The translations under genes and the position numbers were made by a program. A stretch of 64,000 bases of DNA, taken from Symbiodinium natans. Lineage: Eukaryota; Sar; Dinophyceae; Suessiales; Symbiodiniaceae. The notes below the pieces were generated by a model that was not told the DNA's origin, made no database searches, and worked only from the letters and a program-made list of their open reading frames with translations. The stretch's first letter is position 1. Each line of letters begins with the position of its first letter. The stretch lies in assembly GCA_905221605.1 (NCBI GenBank), contig CAJNDS010000054.1, positions 179,978 through 243,977 of the forward strand, in the 5' to 3' direction. Positions 52,291-62,019 of the stretch are shown piece after piece.

Positions 52291-52392
52291 CACTTGGAGG
52301 TTTTTGGGTAGATATAAGTATTACAAGTACCCTAATTTGAGGTTATAATATCATAGCTTACGTTACTTCTAAGCCTACTTGTATAGCTCTCG
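52291..52392. mobile_element. Hairpin element, ACTTGAAGGTTCATGG family, diverged
   Basis: CACTTGGAGGTTTTTGGGTA start and an internal TATAAGTATTAC / TTCTAAGCCTACTTGTA pair. The right terminal arm is degraded. Confidence 0.45.
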
Positions 52393-52564
52393 AAATTAGG
52401 TTCTATGTTGGGATCCCTTGTTTAAGGGAGCCGCCTGAATATGTGTACCCAAAGGGACCCTAATTTAGGAAACCACCCACCTAGAGCTAGCCGTGAACCT
52501 TCAAACCCTAAACCCGAAACCCTAAACTTAAACCCCAAACCCCAAACCCTAAACCCTAAACCTC

Positions 52565-52635
52565 AAGCAAGCATCGCCTGGTACCGTTGAGGATCCCCTG
52601 CGCTGGTATCGGCATCTCGGCATGTCCACATGGGG
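52565..52635 (+). CDS. Candidate exon
   Basis: QASPGTVEDPLRWYRHLG then MSTW, followed by GTTTCG. CCCTAAA directly left. Confidence 0.42.
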
Positions 52636-52646
52636 GTTTCGGGTTT

Positions 52647-52705
52647 AACCCTAAACCCTAAACCCTAAACCCTAAACCCTAAACCCTAAACCCTAAACCC
52701 TAAAG
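52647..52705. repeat. CCCTAAA tract
   Basis: About eight units. Confidence 0.94.
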
Positions 52706-52721
52706 GGTTTAAAGGGGTAAC

Positions 52722-52815
52722 CATATGGGGGTTTCCGAAATTTGGGGTACCTTCCTGGGGTCCTTATAAGAGGGAATCCTGCTAGTTGGGGGATTGGGCG
52801 TCCCTTGTTGTCGTA
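52722..52815. mobile_element. Hairpin-derived element, TTTCCGAAATTTGGGGTACC family
   Basis: GTTTCCGAAATTTGGGGTACC, GGGGTCCTTATAAGAGGGA and ATCCTGCTAGTTGGGGG line up with 54279-54360 and, reversed, with 59696-59800 and 61505-61592. Confidence 0.5.
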
Positions 52816-53610
52816 AACCCCCGTATGGCCTCAGGTTGACCCAATGTAGGGTTTACGGGTTGAGGAGGCTTGGGGAATCAATTTCGTGGCATCCTAGCTA
52901 GACACTCTGGTCTGAGTATACCATCAAGGCTGCGCTCTTGCCATCGTGTCATTACACATCGTGGCCGGTGACATTCGCATGTATTCTGCCGTCAGGCAGT
53001 TGCGCGTAAGTGTTGGATGATGGATGGTTGAGCACCGTCCGATGTACTTCGATGTCAACAGCCATATCGTAGCAAGAGGCGTGGTAGGGTGCAACACCTC
53101 GGCGTGGAGCAGATGCTGCAATTACGCTCGGCCCTTGTAAACCCTAAACCCGAAACCCGGCCCTTGTAAAACGCAAGAACTCAAGCCTGAAATCGCCAGC
53201 CCCTGGCGGGGCTCTCGATTTAGAGTCCAGGGCGTCGGGCTTCGGGTTTAGGGCTTGAGGGTTTCGATTTTGGGTTTCAAGGCGCGGATGGAGCCAGAGA
53301 GGTGTTGATTCGAATTGAGATGTTCTAGAGCTTAGGGTTTCCCTCTCCTCTTTGTTATTCCTCTCCTCTTTGTTATTGTTATTCTTTCTTCTTCTTTCTT
53401 TTAGGTAAAAACGGCTCCCCCCCCCCTCAAAAAAACACACACACACACACACACACTCGCACACTATAAACTATCAATTGACTCTATGCAGGTCAAGATG
53501 TTATCTGTAGGAAAGTGCGCATCAGGGTTCGGTCGGTGTCGGTATGTAGTGGGGCTTCTCTAAATTATGTGCCCCCGTTCCGTATTAGACTGGGAACCCT
53601 AGTTCAGAGA

Positions 53611-53646
53611 ATCCCTCCGCCCCCCCCCCCCCCCCCCCCCCCCCCC
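53611..53646. repeat. Long C-run
   Basis: More than twenty C with one or two G early on. The 82-codon proline-run frame across it is rejected as a gene. Confidence 0.95.
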
Positions 53647-53876
53647 ATATCTACAATCCCATATACCTGGGAGGACCCTCAACACTTTGAGAACACTCTG
53701 CACCCTCTTCAACACCACGTTCCTGGGAGAACACAGGGGTACCCTGTTTTGCTGCCTAGTTAAGTTTTTCTGAAGGCTCCTAAACCCTAAACCCTAAACC
53801 CTCAACCCTAAACCCTAAACCCTCTAAACCTCCTAACCCTAAACGAGGAGAATTAGTAGGCCCTCGTTCTTGACAG

Positions 53877-53960
53877 TTTGCATCAGCGAGGCATCCCCTG
53901 TCTCCCCTGCTGAGCCCTCTCGGCGTCCTGCGCCGAGCGAAGGAGCTCCCACACAAGGCG
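53877..53960 (+). CDS. Candidate exon
   Basis: After TTGACAG. One frame ends at a TAG (FASARHPLSPLLSPLGVL, RRAKELPHKA); another stays open (EASPVSPAEPSRRPAPSE). TTTAGGG begins at the right edge. Confidence 0.35.
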
Positions 53961-54462
53961 TAGGGTTTAGGGGTTTAAGGGTTTAGGGGTATAGGGGTTT
54001 AGGGTTTTAGGGGTTTTAGGGGGTGTTTTAGGGTTTAAGGCTTTAAGGGTTTAGGGCTTAGAGGGTTTTGTTTGGTTAGGGCGGTGAGGATTTGGGGTTG
54101 GGGGCTCAAAAGAATTCAGGCGGACTTGCTTGCAGGGTGTTGGGACCTTGTCGTTGGGCTTTCATGGTTGAAGGTTCCGAGCACTCACTGTGCACCAGCA
54201 TCACAAGTCTTCGCCAGCGCAGGACCTCTGAGTAAGAGCATCCCCCAAAAGGGGATCATCATGTACGTAGACATAGTCCCATGTGGATGTTTCCGAATTG
54301 AGGTTCCTTATGGGGGGGGTCCTTACTATCAGGGAATCCTACTGTTTGGGGGTCTAAGGTAGGGGCCCATTGTTTTCGTAAACCCTCGGGCGCTGTGCCG
54401 AGTTTGCTCCCCCTAGAATCCTGTAGCGGCGCATTTCTCCGAGCCAGGGTCCCTCGAAAGAT

Positions 54463-54521
54463 GTTTAGGGTTTAGGGTTTAGGGTTTAGGGTTTAGGGTT
54501 TAGGGTTTAGGGTTTAGGGTT
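54463..54521. repeat. TTTAGGG tract
   Basis: Eight pure units. Confidence 0.96.
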
Positions 54522-54734
54522 GTGAAACGGAACCTTCAAGAAGATGTCCTGTTTCACACAGTGCCCACATTCAAAAGCCTATGCCGAAACCCTATATACC
54601 TCAAATACCCTGGCCCTGTATGCCCTGTATACCATATAAGCCCTATATACCCAGTATGCCCTAAACAGTCCCTAAACCCTAAACCCTAAACCCTAAGCCC
54701 TATAGTAAGCCCCAAACTCCAACCCTAAGCCAGG

Positions 54735-54800
54735 CCACCACCGCACGCAGCGCACATTGCCCACGCGCCCGGCTGCGGGAGGCCAGTCTTGTCATGCCTC
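54735..54800 (+). CDS. Candidate exon
   Basis: ATTARSAHCPRARLREAS in a GC-rich island after CCCTAAA-type DNA; edges uncertain. Confidence 0.28.
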
Positions 54801-55014
54801 GATACTTATGCGAGGATGCCCAGGTATGCCCTTATTCCTTTTTTTGATTTTTTAATTTCATTTATCTTTTTTTTTGGGTGGGTAGGGGGGGGGTAAGGTT
54901 CCCTGCAAAACTCCCTTAAACCCGACAAGGACACAAACTACCCACCACACGCATTTTTTAATTGCACGGGCCCGAAGCCCTAAGCCCTAAGCCCTAAGCC
55001 CTGAGCCTTATAAA

Positions 55015-55062
55015 CCCTAAACCCTAAACCCTAAACCCTAAACCCTAAACCCTAAACCCTAA
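55015..55062. repeat. CCCTAAA tract
   Basis: About seven units. Confidence 0.94.
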
Positions 55063-55351
55063 AAACCCTCAACCTATTCTAACTGCACTTACGTGCACGG
55101 CATCGTTTGTTGGGGCGGCCTGTTGCTGAAGTCCTTGTTGTGAGTTTTTGTTGCCCTTTTGGTGCTCGGATGATGGTACGGAGCCGTGTATGTAGGGGAA
55201 CCCAAAAGGGACCAAAATGTAGGGAACTGGCGCCAAGGTTTAGGGTTTAGGGTGTAGGGTTTAGGGTTTAAGGTTTAGGGTTTAGGGCTTAGGGTTTAGG
55301 GTTTAGGGTGGTTAGCACTGTTTGTCACGAAGTTCCTTCCATCTTCCACAG

Positions 55352-55405
55352 CGAGAATGCGGGATTTTCCTCGCTTGGAAGCTCACTGCCTTTAGAAATG
55401 CTGTG
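55352..55405 (+). CDS. Candidate exon with canonical edges
   Basis: TCTTCCACAG at the left and GTAAGT at the right enclose 18 whole codons RECGIFLAWKLTAFRNAV. Splice edges are the most canonical in the window. The flanking tracts are reversed (TTTAGGG left, CCCTAAA right), so this exon is the clearest exception to the usual arrangement. Confidence 0.48.
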
Positions 55406-55879
55406 GTAAGTTCCCGAACCCAGACCCTATATGGTCAGTGCTAGAAAATGTTGGTTCTTCTCTAAACCCGAAACCCTAAACCCCACGTAAACCCTGAACC
55501 CTAAACCCGAAACCCTAAACCCTAAACTAAACGGGGCCGTATTCTAGCTTGGTCTCCCAAGCCAGACCCCAACTTAGAATGCCGGCCGTAGAAGCCCTGA
55601 GCATCTCCAACCTCCGGCTTCAGCAGCGTCCTAAACCTCGACGCCCTAAAGCCTGAACCCTAAACCCTGAAGACCAGGATAATTAGAAATTGTATGTGGT
55701 ATCATCGTGAATATCCCACGTTATTTGTCTGTCTAAATGAATTCAAAGCGCCTTCGGAAGGCCAAATACTCAATTTGTGGGTTCCAAGTTATTTGTCTAA
55801 GCAGCTGAGGGGCAGAGCCTAAGTAAATGTATTTAAAGTGGTTGTATCATTCTAAATATCCCAATCCAAAGCGCACCAG

Positions 55880-56020
55880 CCCTCGCCGCCAGCAGCCGCC
55901 TGGCCCCCCAGCCCAGTCCCAACCAGCCCCCCCTCAACCCAGCCCCGGCCCTAGCCCCAGCCTCAGCCTAGCCCCAGCCTCAGCCCCCCAGCCCCAGCTG
56001 CAGCCCCGGCCCCAGTAAAA
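55880..56020. repeat. CCCCAGCCTCAG-rich stretch
   Basis: Imperfect 12-bp repeat of CAGCCCCAG/CAGCCTCAG. The Pro/Gln-rich frame over it is not a credible gene. Confidence 0.65.
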
Positions 56021-56288
56021 AAACAAAAAAGACTTTCGGAAAGCAAAAAAAAAACTCGCTCAAAACTTTTGCCCAAAACCCGCCCAAAACTCACCGAAAA
56101 CTCCGGACACAAACCCTATACAATTTCTATGCCGAGAGCAAAGAAATCGCACGAAACCCGTCCAAAACTTTCGCCCCAAAACGGAACCCGCCAAAATTGA
56201 GGGGTTCGGGTTCAGGGCTTGGGTTCCTGAAGCCACCCTGGCCCAGAATCCAAATCTAAACCCCCTCAACCGTGAACATCCCTCTCAG

Positions 56289-56333
56289 GGGAGCAGCGTC
56301 CCACCACGCCGTCCTTCGGCTCCCTCCTTCGGA
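56289..56333 (+). CDS. Candidate exon
   Basis: Between TCTCAG and GTGAGG: EQRPTTPSFGSLLR. Confidence 0.32.
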
Positions 56334-56479
56334 GTGAGGAGAGGAGCTTGTCTCCCCAGGCCCTGAACCCTGAACCCTGAACCCTAAACCCTAAACCCAA
56401 AACCCTAAACGGCCCTAAACCCTAAACCGCCCTAAACCCTAAACCCTAAACCCTAAACTCTAAACCCTAAACCCTAGGG

Positions 56480-56915
56480 CTTCGGGACTCAGGGCCTTGC
56501 TTCTTGGAGCATGACGCCTCGATATGTGTAACTGGCTGCATTTACTGCGGGCCAGAGGAGTTCTAGGCTCTTTTCACGGGATTCTGTTTAGGGTTTAGGG
56601 TTTTTGCTCAGGAGGGGGTCATCATACAGGAAACCCATAAGGGGCCATAAATTAGGGAGCCCCCTACTCCCCCCCGCCCCCACGCAAGTCCAACGTTGGC
56701 ACAGCAAGTTGGCCGCCTACCACGGGAAGTAAGCTAGGAGCCGATGTTGGATAGAATGCTGTTTTGCCCCCTATAATTGGATCATTTGGAAGAAAGTCTG
56801 TTTCAGTGGTGACTTCGGTCGATTCTACTTGTCTAGTCCTGGCAGTCTAGAGTTTTGTGGCTTCGAGTTGCGGTTGATACAGTGCTGCCCTTTTCCTGTC
56901 GGTTCGTCTGCAACC
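56480..56915. other. No gene seen
   Basis: Unique DNA with one short TTTAGGG pair and a GGGGTCATC...CCCCCC remnant of a hairpin family at 56610-56690. Confidence 0.4.
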
Positions 56916-57031
56916 CTAAACCCTAAACCCTAAACCCTAAACCCTAAACCCTAAACCTAAAAACCCTAAACATACTTGATCAAGTTGGGCTCACAGATGC
57001 TCATGCTTGCAGCTGTAGGGTAGAGTCATTC

Positions 57032-57697
57032 GTGCAGCTTGGCTTACACCACATGGCGCATGAGCCGCATGAGGCCGACCCGACGTCTCTGAAGGGCATG
57101 CTGCTGGAGCATTTGGCTTCTGTCGGACTTGGTCAGCAGGCTCTCGAGGAAGTTACGAGGGCTCTACAAGCCTCGGAGGAATCCGCGCTGACATCAAATC
57201 TGACAAGGGTGTACAAGTGTGCGATGGAGGGCCAGCTTTGTGTTCGCGCGTCCTTGCTGAGTGGACGTGAATGCTCCGTTTTGGTAAGCCCTTGGACTAC
57301 CGTTGCACAAGCTCAAGCCCTGCTGACATCTGAACTGGGTGTTAGCAACGAGGGTTATAGGTTGGCAAGTGCCAAGCAGGCTTTGTATGAGGAGGATTTT
57401 ATCGGGATGCACTTCTCACCGACAAGTCCCCCCCTGTCGCTTGTCCGCGAGGAGGAGACCTTAGCAGCACTCGAAGCCAGACTTGCACGATGCTCCCCGA
57501 CCGTTCGAAAGCAGGTCATCGGCGAGATGCTCTACCCCAAGATTGCCGAAGTACAGCCGAAGCTCGCAGGAAAAATCACGGGCATGGTACTAGAGATGAC
57601 CGATTCTGAGTTGATAGTACTACTTCGCTCTCACCAACGGCTTCTTTCCACTGTGGACGAAGCCTTGAGAGTTCTGCACGCGGCGCGATTGGATTAG
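57032..57697 (+). CDS. UBL-like segment plus PABC/MLLE-domain protein
   Basis: This is the best-supported gene in the window, an uninterrupted 221-codon frame. Residues about 158-219 match the MLLE (PABC) peptide-binding domain at the C terminus of cytoplasmic poly(A)-binding protein and UBR5-type ligases: GEMLYPKI, then the diagnostic LAGKITGMVLEM, then SELIVLL and VDEALRVL. MLLE domains bind PAM2 peptides of translation and deadenylation factors. Residues about 69-138 (LCVRASLLSGRECSV, then a hydrophobic beta-grasp-like pattern) resemble the N-terminal ubiquitin-like module I recall from many dinoflagellate proteins. No RRM is present, so it is not a full poly(A)-binding protein. The frame opens with GTG at 57032. 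The first ATG is at 57053, and the GTGCAG at 57032-57037 could instead be an acceptor, so the 5' end may continue in an upstream exon. A CCCTAAA tract lies 60 bp upstream. MLLE is a confident call; the UBL is an inference. Confidence 0.8.
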   Translation: MQLGLHHMAHEPHEADPTSLKGMLLEHLASVGLGQQALEEVTRALQASEESALTSNLTRVYKCAMEGQLCVRASLLSGRECSVLVSPWTTVAQAQALLTSELGVSNEGYRLASAKQALYEEDFIGMHFSPTSPPLSLVREEETLAALEARLARCSPTVRKQVIGEMLYPKIAEVQPKLAGKITGMVLEMTDSELIVLLRSHQRLLSTVDEALRVLHAARLD

Positions 57698-58241
57698 TGT
57701 CAGATGGGCAGACTCAGTGCTGACACAATACTGACACTGAAGCAAAAATTGAGGAGGGGATCCTCTTGGCTCGGCTTCTCTAGGGCTTAGTTTTGGTTTT
57801 TGAATAGGGTTGAATTGAAAAAGGGTGTTAAACCCTAATGAACTACCCTGAACCCCAAGCCCGAATAAAGCCCATGCCCCAGCCGAAGTCCATGATGACC
57901 CATAGCGCACCCCCTCAAAGAAATGTCCAATCTTTTACCCAACATCGTGTTCCCCCTAATGTTGTCCAAGTGCTAGGCTGCCCATGACGGACCTCAAGAA
58001 GTGCCTAAACCCCAAACCCTAAATCCTAAACCCTAAGCCCGAAACCATAAGTCCTTTGAAGCCCGGGCCTCACAGCCCTAAACATTGAGGCCCTCGGGTC
58101 TTGTGTTCGCTAGGATACCCAGGGTTGCCTTGAAAAGTCCATTTCGCGAAGAAAAGGGTGCACTTGTCGGTTTCTGAAGTACGTACCCAGCAAACAGTAA
58201 ACCCTCTTTCCTTGTGTGCAAGCTGCTGGTGCTCGGGTCAG

Positions 58242-58316
58242 GCCAGCTGTGGGGACGCAGCGCGAACACGTGTTCGTCCTGCACCATCAGTTCCGGCAGC
58301 ACCTCGGCCAAACCTT
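58242..58316 (+). CDS. Candidate exon
   Basis: After CGGGTCAG, reads PAVGTQREHVFVLHHQFR then QHLGQTL, with GTATTC following. The minus-strand frame of 77 codons is probably its shadow. Confidence 0.42.
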
Positions 58317-58439
58317 GTATTCCAAATCAAACCCTAACCCAAAGGCTCCAAGGGCTCGTACTTAAAGGCTGTTGGAGCCGAAAGACCATACTCCCTAGGC
58401 CCCAAACCCTGCACATGCTCCAAGAGTAAGCTCTGAGCC

Positions 58440-58536
58440 CTGAACCCTAAACCCTAAACCCTAAACCCTAAACCCTAAACCCTAAACCCTAAACCCTAAA
58501 CCCTAAACCCTAAACCCTAAACCCTAAACCCTAACC
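58440..58536. repeat. CCCTAAA tract
   Basis: About 13 pure units. Confidence 0.97.
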
Positions 58537-58770
58537 AGGCTTCCGGGGCTTCCAGGAAAGTTGGAAGACATTGCTTGAGTCTACGGCCTAGAAAGCTTCA
58601 GTTCTCCGGAGGCTTAAGGTTTGGGGTACCCTAAACCCGAAACCCGAAACCCTAAAACCCTAAACCCTAAACCCGAAACCCTAAACCCCAAACCCTAAAC
58701 CCTAAACCCTAAAAGGCTCACCAGGACCCTCATCGTGCCAGAATGTGTCTGGGCTCCAGCACCTTCAAGC

Positions 58771-58894
58771 CTAGGACCCGGAGTAGGCCCTTATTCCCCT
58801 TTTTAGGGTTTAGGGTTTAGGGTTAGGTTCCCTTCGAAGTCCCTCAAAACCCAAAAGGGCACGATTTTTATACCTAGGTTGCTCTTGGGTCTAG
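58771..58894. mobile_element. MITE-like hairpin of the CTAGG family with internal TTTAGGG
   Basis: Ends CTAGGACCCGGAGTAG and GCTCTTGGGTCTAG. The internal CCCTTATTCCCCTTTT and AAAAGGGCACG match the 18454 element, but the middle here holds about three TTTAGGG units (58803-58823) where 18454 has a G-rich non-telomeric stretch. This is a telomere-like tract inside a mobile element. Confidence 0.55.
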
Positions 58895-59111
58895 AAACAG
58901 AGAACTGCAACAAACCAATTCACTGCGCCAACATGTGCATGAAGTTCGCTTCCTAGATGAGGCTTGTTCTAAACGAGGGCGCCCATTCTGGATACTATAG
59001 TGGTCGGAATAGTTACGAGTAATTAGTATTCCCTTATGGTCCGTATACAATGTTTACTCCAAAAGCCCCCCCGAAACCCTATTCTATCTATGAAGGCCCC
59101 TACATGACACT

Positions 59112-59210
59112 TTTGACCCTAAACCCTAAACTCTAAACCCTGAACCCTGAACCCTGAACCCTAAACCCTAAACCCTAAACCCCAAACCCTAAACCCTAAA
59201 CCCTAAACAC
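59112..59210. repeat. CCCTAAA tract
   Basis: CCCTGAA units in the middle, pure units on both sides. Confidence 0.94.
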
Positions 59211-59212
59211 AG

Positions 59213-59325
59213 ACGGCAGCCCCGCAGCGACCCATCTTCTGCTTTACGTGCGCATCGCAGATCCTGGCGGCTGGGCCGGTACTTCAACGAGCTGTGCCCC
59301 GCATCTTGGCGGATCAGGAAACAGG
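59213..59325 (+). CDS. Candidate exon, strong
   Basis: CACAG at the left edge, fused to the end of the CCCTAAA tract, and GTTTAG at the right. Reads RQPRSDPSSALRAHRRSW, then RLGRYFNELCPASWRIRK. Family not recognised. Confidence 0.52.
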
Positions 59326-59599
59326 GTTTAGGGTTGAGGGTTTAGCAAACCTTAAGCCGAAACATCGTATCGCCCATGTCCTAACTCCTAAGCCTCAACC
59401 CGGGATGCCATGAAGATCGCCGATGTCCTAACTGCTTGGCCTAAACCAGGGATGCCATATCATGAAGGTGGATCCTTTCAGGCGCTCTAAGAACTTCGAG
59501 TCCACCACAAGTCATGCATGCACCCAAAGTTTCAAGATGGACCGCGCGTCGTGAGTAATATAGGGGCATACATGCTCCGCCCGCTGGTTATCCGTGCAG

Positions 59600-59660
59600 G
59601 CGCCCGCCCTGCCTCCGGCGCAGCCGAGCAATCTGTTAAGCCAAGGACCAACTTTAGACT
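59600..59660 (+). CDS. Candidate exon
   Basis: Between CCGTGCAG and GTAGAT: APALPPAQPSNLLSQGPT. The minus-strand frames here are alternatives without domain support. Confidence 0.38.
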
Positions 59661-59909
59661 GTAGATCCGGACTGCAAGATAGATACGAGGGCTTACGAAA
59701 ATAAGGCACCCCAAATATAGACCCCCTGATAGTAGGATTCCCTTAAAGGATGGACCCCCTAACAAGGTACGTGTCCCTATTCTCCGGAAGTCCCCATATC
59801 TTTAGCCTTTTCATTTCGGGCCCCGAGGTGCCCTAGCATGGTCACAGCTTGAGGGTTTAGGAAGTGGTCCTGAACCCCTGCAAAGGTTATGAGCTCTGGG
59901 TTCACAGTG

Positions 59910-59990
59910 GGTTTAGGGTTTAGGGTTTAGGGTTCTTAGGGTTTAGGGTTTAGGGTTTAGGGTTTAGGGTTTAGGGTTTAGGGTTTAGGG
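59910..59990. repeat. TTTAGGG tract
   Basis: About 11 units, one TTCTTAGGG. Confidence 0.95.
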
Positions 59991-60415
59991 GAGCTGGCCG
60001 GCGTGGCGTGTTGGCTGCACTGCGAGCGAGGTAGGCGCAGGCTTGCTCGCTTAGGACGTAGGCTTTGTTGTTCGCTACGCGCTTTGAACCCTAAGCAGCG
60101 GTGGTGACGTCAACTGCCTTGCGATTCAAGCCCGTGCTTGATCTTTCGCATCGCAACCCCAAGCCTTAGGCTCACAAGAACGCCAAAAACTGTACATAGC
60201 GTAGGATTTCGGGTTTAGGATTTTGGGTTTAGGGTTCAGGCTGGGCAGAGGTGATCTTGAGCAAGAGTTCTTAGAAAGCCTCAGGCTTAAGGACAACCAT
60301 GCGAGGGCCCAACCCCAAAGTGAGCCATCTGTCTCCAAAAAGAGCCTCTTGCGTAAACAGGTCTTAGGCTTCAAGGGTGTCACAGGCTCAGGGCTTGAGG
60401 TTAAGGATTTGGGTT

Positions 60416-60514
60416 GGGATGTGTCCCCCTTATACTAGCAGTCCTTAATCGGAATTATGGTACCCCCTTATTCTACTCCTTATCAAGGACTGTTAGTATA
60501 AGGGCGAACATCCT
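60416..60514. mobile_element. Hairpin element, CAGTCC family
   Basis: GTCCCCCTTATACTAGCAGT and TGTTAGTATAAGGGCGAACAT form a long terminal stem around AATCGGAATTATGG. The ORF starting at 60414 mostly reads through this element. Confidence 0.65.
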
Positions 60515-60552
60515 AAACATTTTGGGGTTTGGGGGGCCCGCAAGCTTTGTAA

Positions 60553-60630
60553 GACCTCTTCGATGCCACCAGGAGGCAGCGCTCCCCCGACACGTCGCTC
60601 TCCCCGCGGCTGCCAGGGCCGATCGCCGGC
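60553..60630 (+). CDS. Candidate exon
   Basis: DLFDATRRQRSPDTSLSP then RLPGPIAG, ending where TTTAGGG begins. It lies between two hairpin elements. Confidence 0.42.
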
Positions 60631-60739
60631 TTAGGGTTTAGGTCTTAGGGTTTAGGGCTTAGGGTTTAGGGCTTAGGGTTTAGGGTTTAGGGTTTGGGGT
60701 TTGGGGTTTATTCAGTCAGCATTTGACCTCAAAAATCTT

Positions 60740-60832
60740 GGGCTGTTCCCCCCCCCCTTGTACTAGCAGTACTTAGTAGGGATTAGAATGCCCCCTAGTA
60801 ATTACGGACTTAGTATAGGGGGAACATCCCAA
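60740..60832. mobile_element. Hairpin element, CAGTCC family
   Basis: Second copy within 350 bp of the previous one. The left TTCCCC arm has grown into a C-run, and the right arm TAGTATAGGGGGAACATCCC is intact. Confidence 0.6.
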
Positions 60833-61210
60833 CCTCAAACTAATTTCGAAAGTCTAAACACCCCATTCCAGAATTTTCCACCGTTCTTGGCATCCTAGCC
60901 CCCCCACCCAACTCCCCCCCGCCCCCCCCCCCAGAGCCTTTGACCTTCTAAAACCCTGAGTCGGATGTTCAGATTTGGAATAAGCAAGTTGCAATCTGAA
61001 ATCTCCGTGAAACCCTTGCTGCCAGTAGGATGCCCAGCGTTCGCCCTCCTTGTCTTGAAAGGGGGTTAGGTTCCTTGTAGAAGCCCTATTCAACAATGGG
61101 TACCCTTCTTTTCCTATGCATGTCTTACTGCTAAATGAGCCCTGTTCCCTAAAGCGTCGGCGCAGCAGATGTCGCTCCGTCGGACCAGAGCTGACTGTGC
61201 GCAGAAACAA

Positions 61211-61320
61211 CCCAGAGACTCCAATATCCCTGAATTAAGGAATATACCTTAAATCATATTAGGTATCCCTAATATGATTTAAGGAATACTCCTTAATTAA
61301 GGGATATTGGAGTCTCTGGG
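61211..61320. repeat. Near-perfect 110-bp palindrome
   Basis: Arms 61211-61264 and 61267-61320 pair at about 50 of 54 positions around a 2-bp centre. Outer ends are CCCAGAGACTCCAATATCCC and its complement. Such a tight palindrome would form a strong hairpin or cruciform and is either a young foldback element or a functional inverted repeat. Confidence 0.85.
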
Positions 61321-61416
61321 AATGCTAGAGGGCCTGCTATCCCCCCACGATATCAAGCTCCACCAAGAATTGGCCCTGGGTATACCGGTAAGACACCTAC
61401 GTTCAGGCATTTTCTA

Positions 61417-61602
61417 CTGGGGAGCCCACTGGTACCCTTGTCCGGCCCTTTTCCCCTTTTTTGGTAACTAACCCAACAATGGGGTACCCTTATTATGATA
61501 TGGGGTTTTCGAAAATATGGGACCCCTACTATAGACACACAAACAGTAGGATCCCCTTCTCACAAGGACCCCGAGAAGGTACCCCTAATTTCGGAAACCC
61601 CA
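61417..61602. mobile_element. Two adjoining hairpin elements
   Basis: 61417-61510 is a TAGCCCAGTGGTACCC-type copy (CCCACTGGTACCC, GGGGTACCCTTATTATGAT). 61505-61592 has ends TTTTCGAAAATATGGGACCC and GGTACCCCTAATTTCGGAAA and matches elements at 52722-52815, 54279-54360 and 59696-59800. Confidence 0.5.
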
Positions 61603-61899
61603 TTTTATGGCTATCCCTAAACCCTGAACCCTAAACCCTAAACCCTAAACCCTAAACCCCCAATGGTTACTGGGCTGCCAAGTCTACTTGCAACAGCCCA
61701 AGCAAGGAAGCCGCCTGGTAGCCGGGAGGAGAAGACACAGGCCGGGTTAGAAGGGTCAAAAGGGTTTAGGGTTTAGGGTTTAGGGTTTAGGGTTTAGGGT
61801 GCAGGGCTTCTAAGGTGTGCTCATTCGGAACCTTGCCAGCTTCAACGACGAGGGTGGCTTAGGTGGCTGATAGGGGGCTCAGTGTTCATGGGTTTTTTC

Positions 61900-61990
61900 T
61901 TAGGGTTTAGGGTTTAGGGTTTAGGGTTTAGGGTTTATGAGGTCTATGAGGTTTATGAGGTTTATGAGGTTTATGAGGTTTATGAGGTTT
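61900..61990. repeat. TTTAGGG tract turning into TTTATGAGG repeat
   Basis: About five TTTAGGG units run into six TTTATGAGG (9-bp) units at 61933-61990. Confidence 0.92.
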
Positions 61991-62019
61991 TTGGATCCAG
62001 TTTGGGTCCAGGCTCAATC

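Noticed and set aside
53515-53763. 82-codon ORF with a proline run
   Set aside because: The run is a C homopolymer, whose length alone decides the frame.
55827-56018. Pro/Gln-rich 63-codon ORF
   Set aside because: It is a translation of an imperfect CAGCCCCAG repeat.
60414-60641. 75-codon ORF
   Set aside because: Its first half is a hairpin element; only the 60553-60630 part looks like an exon, and in another context.
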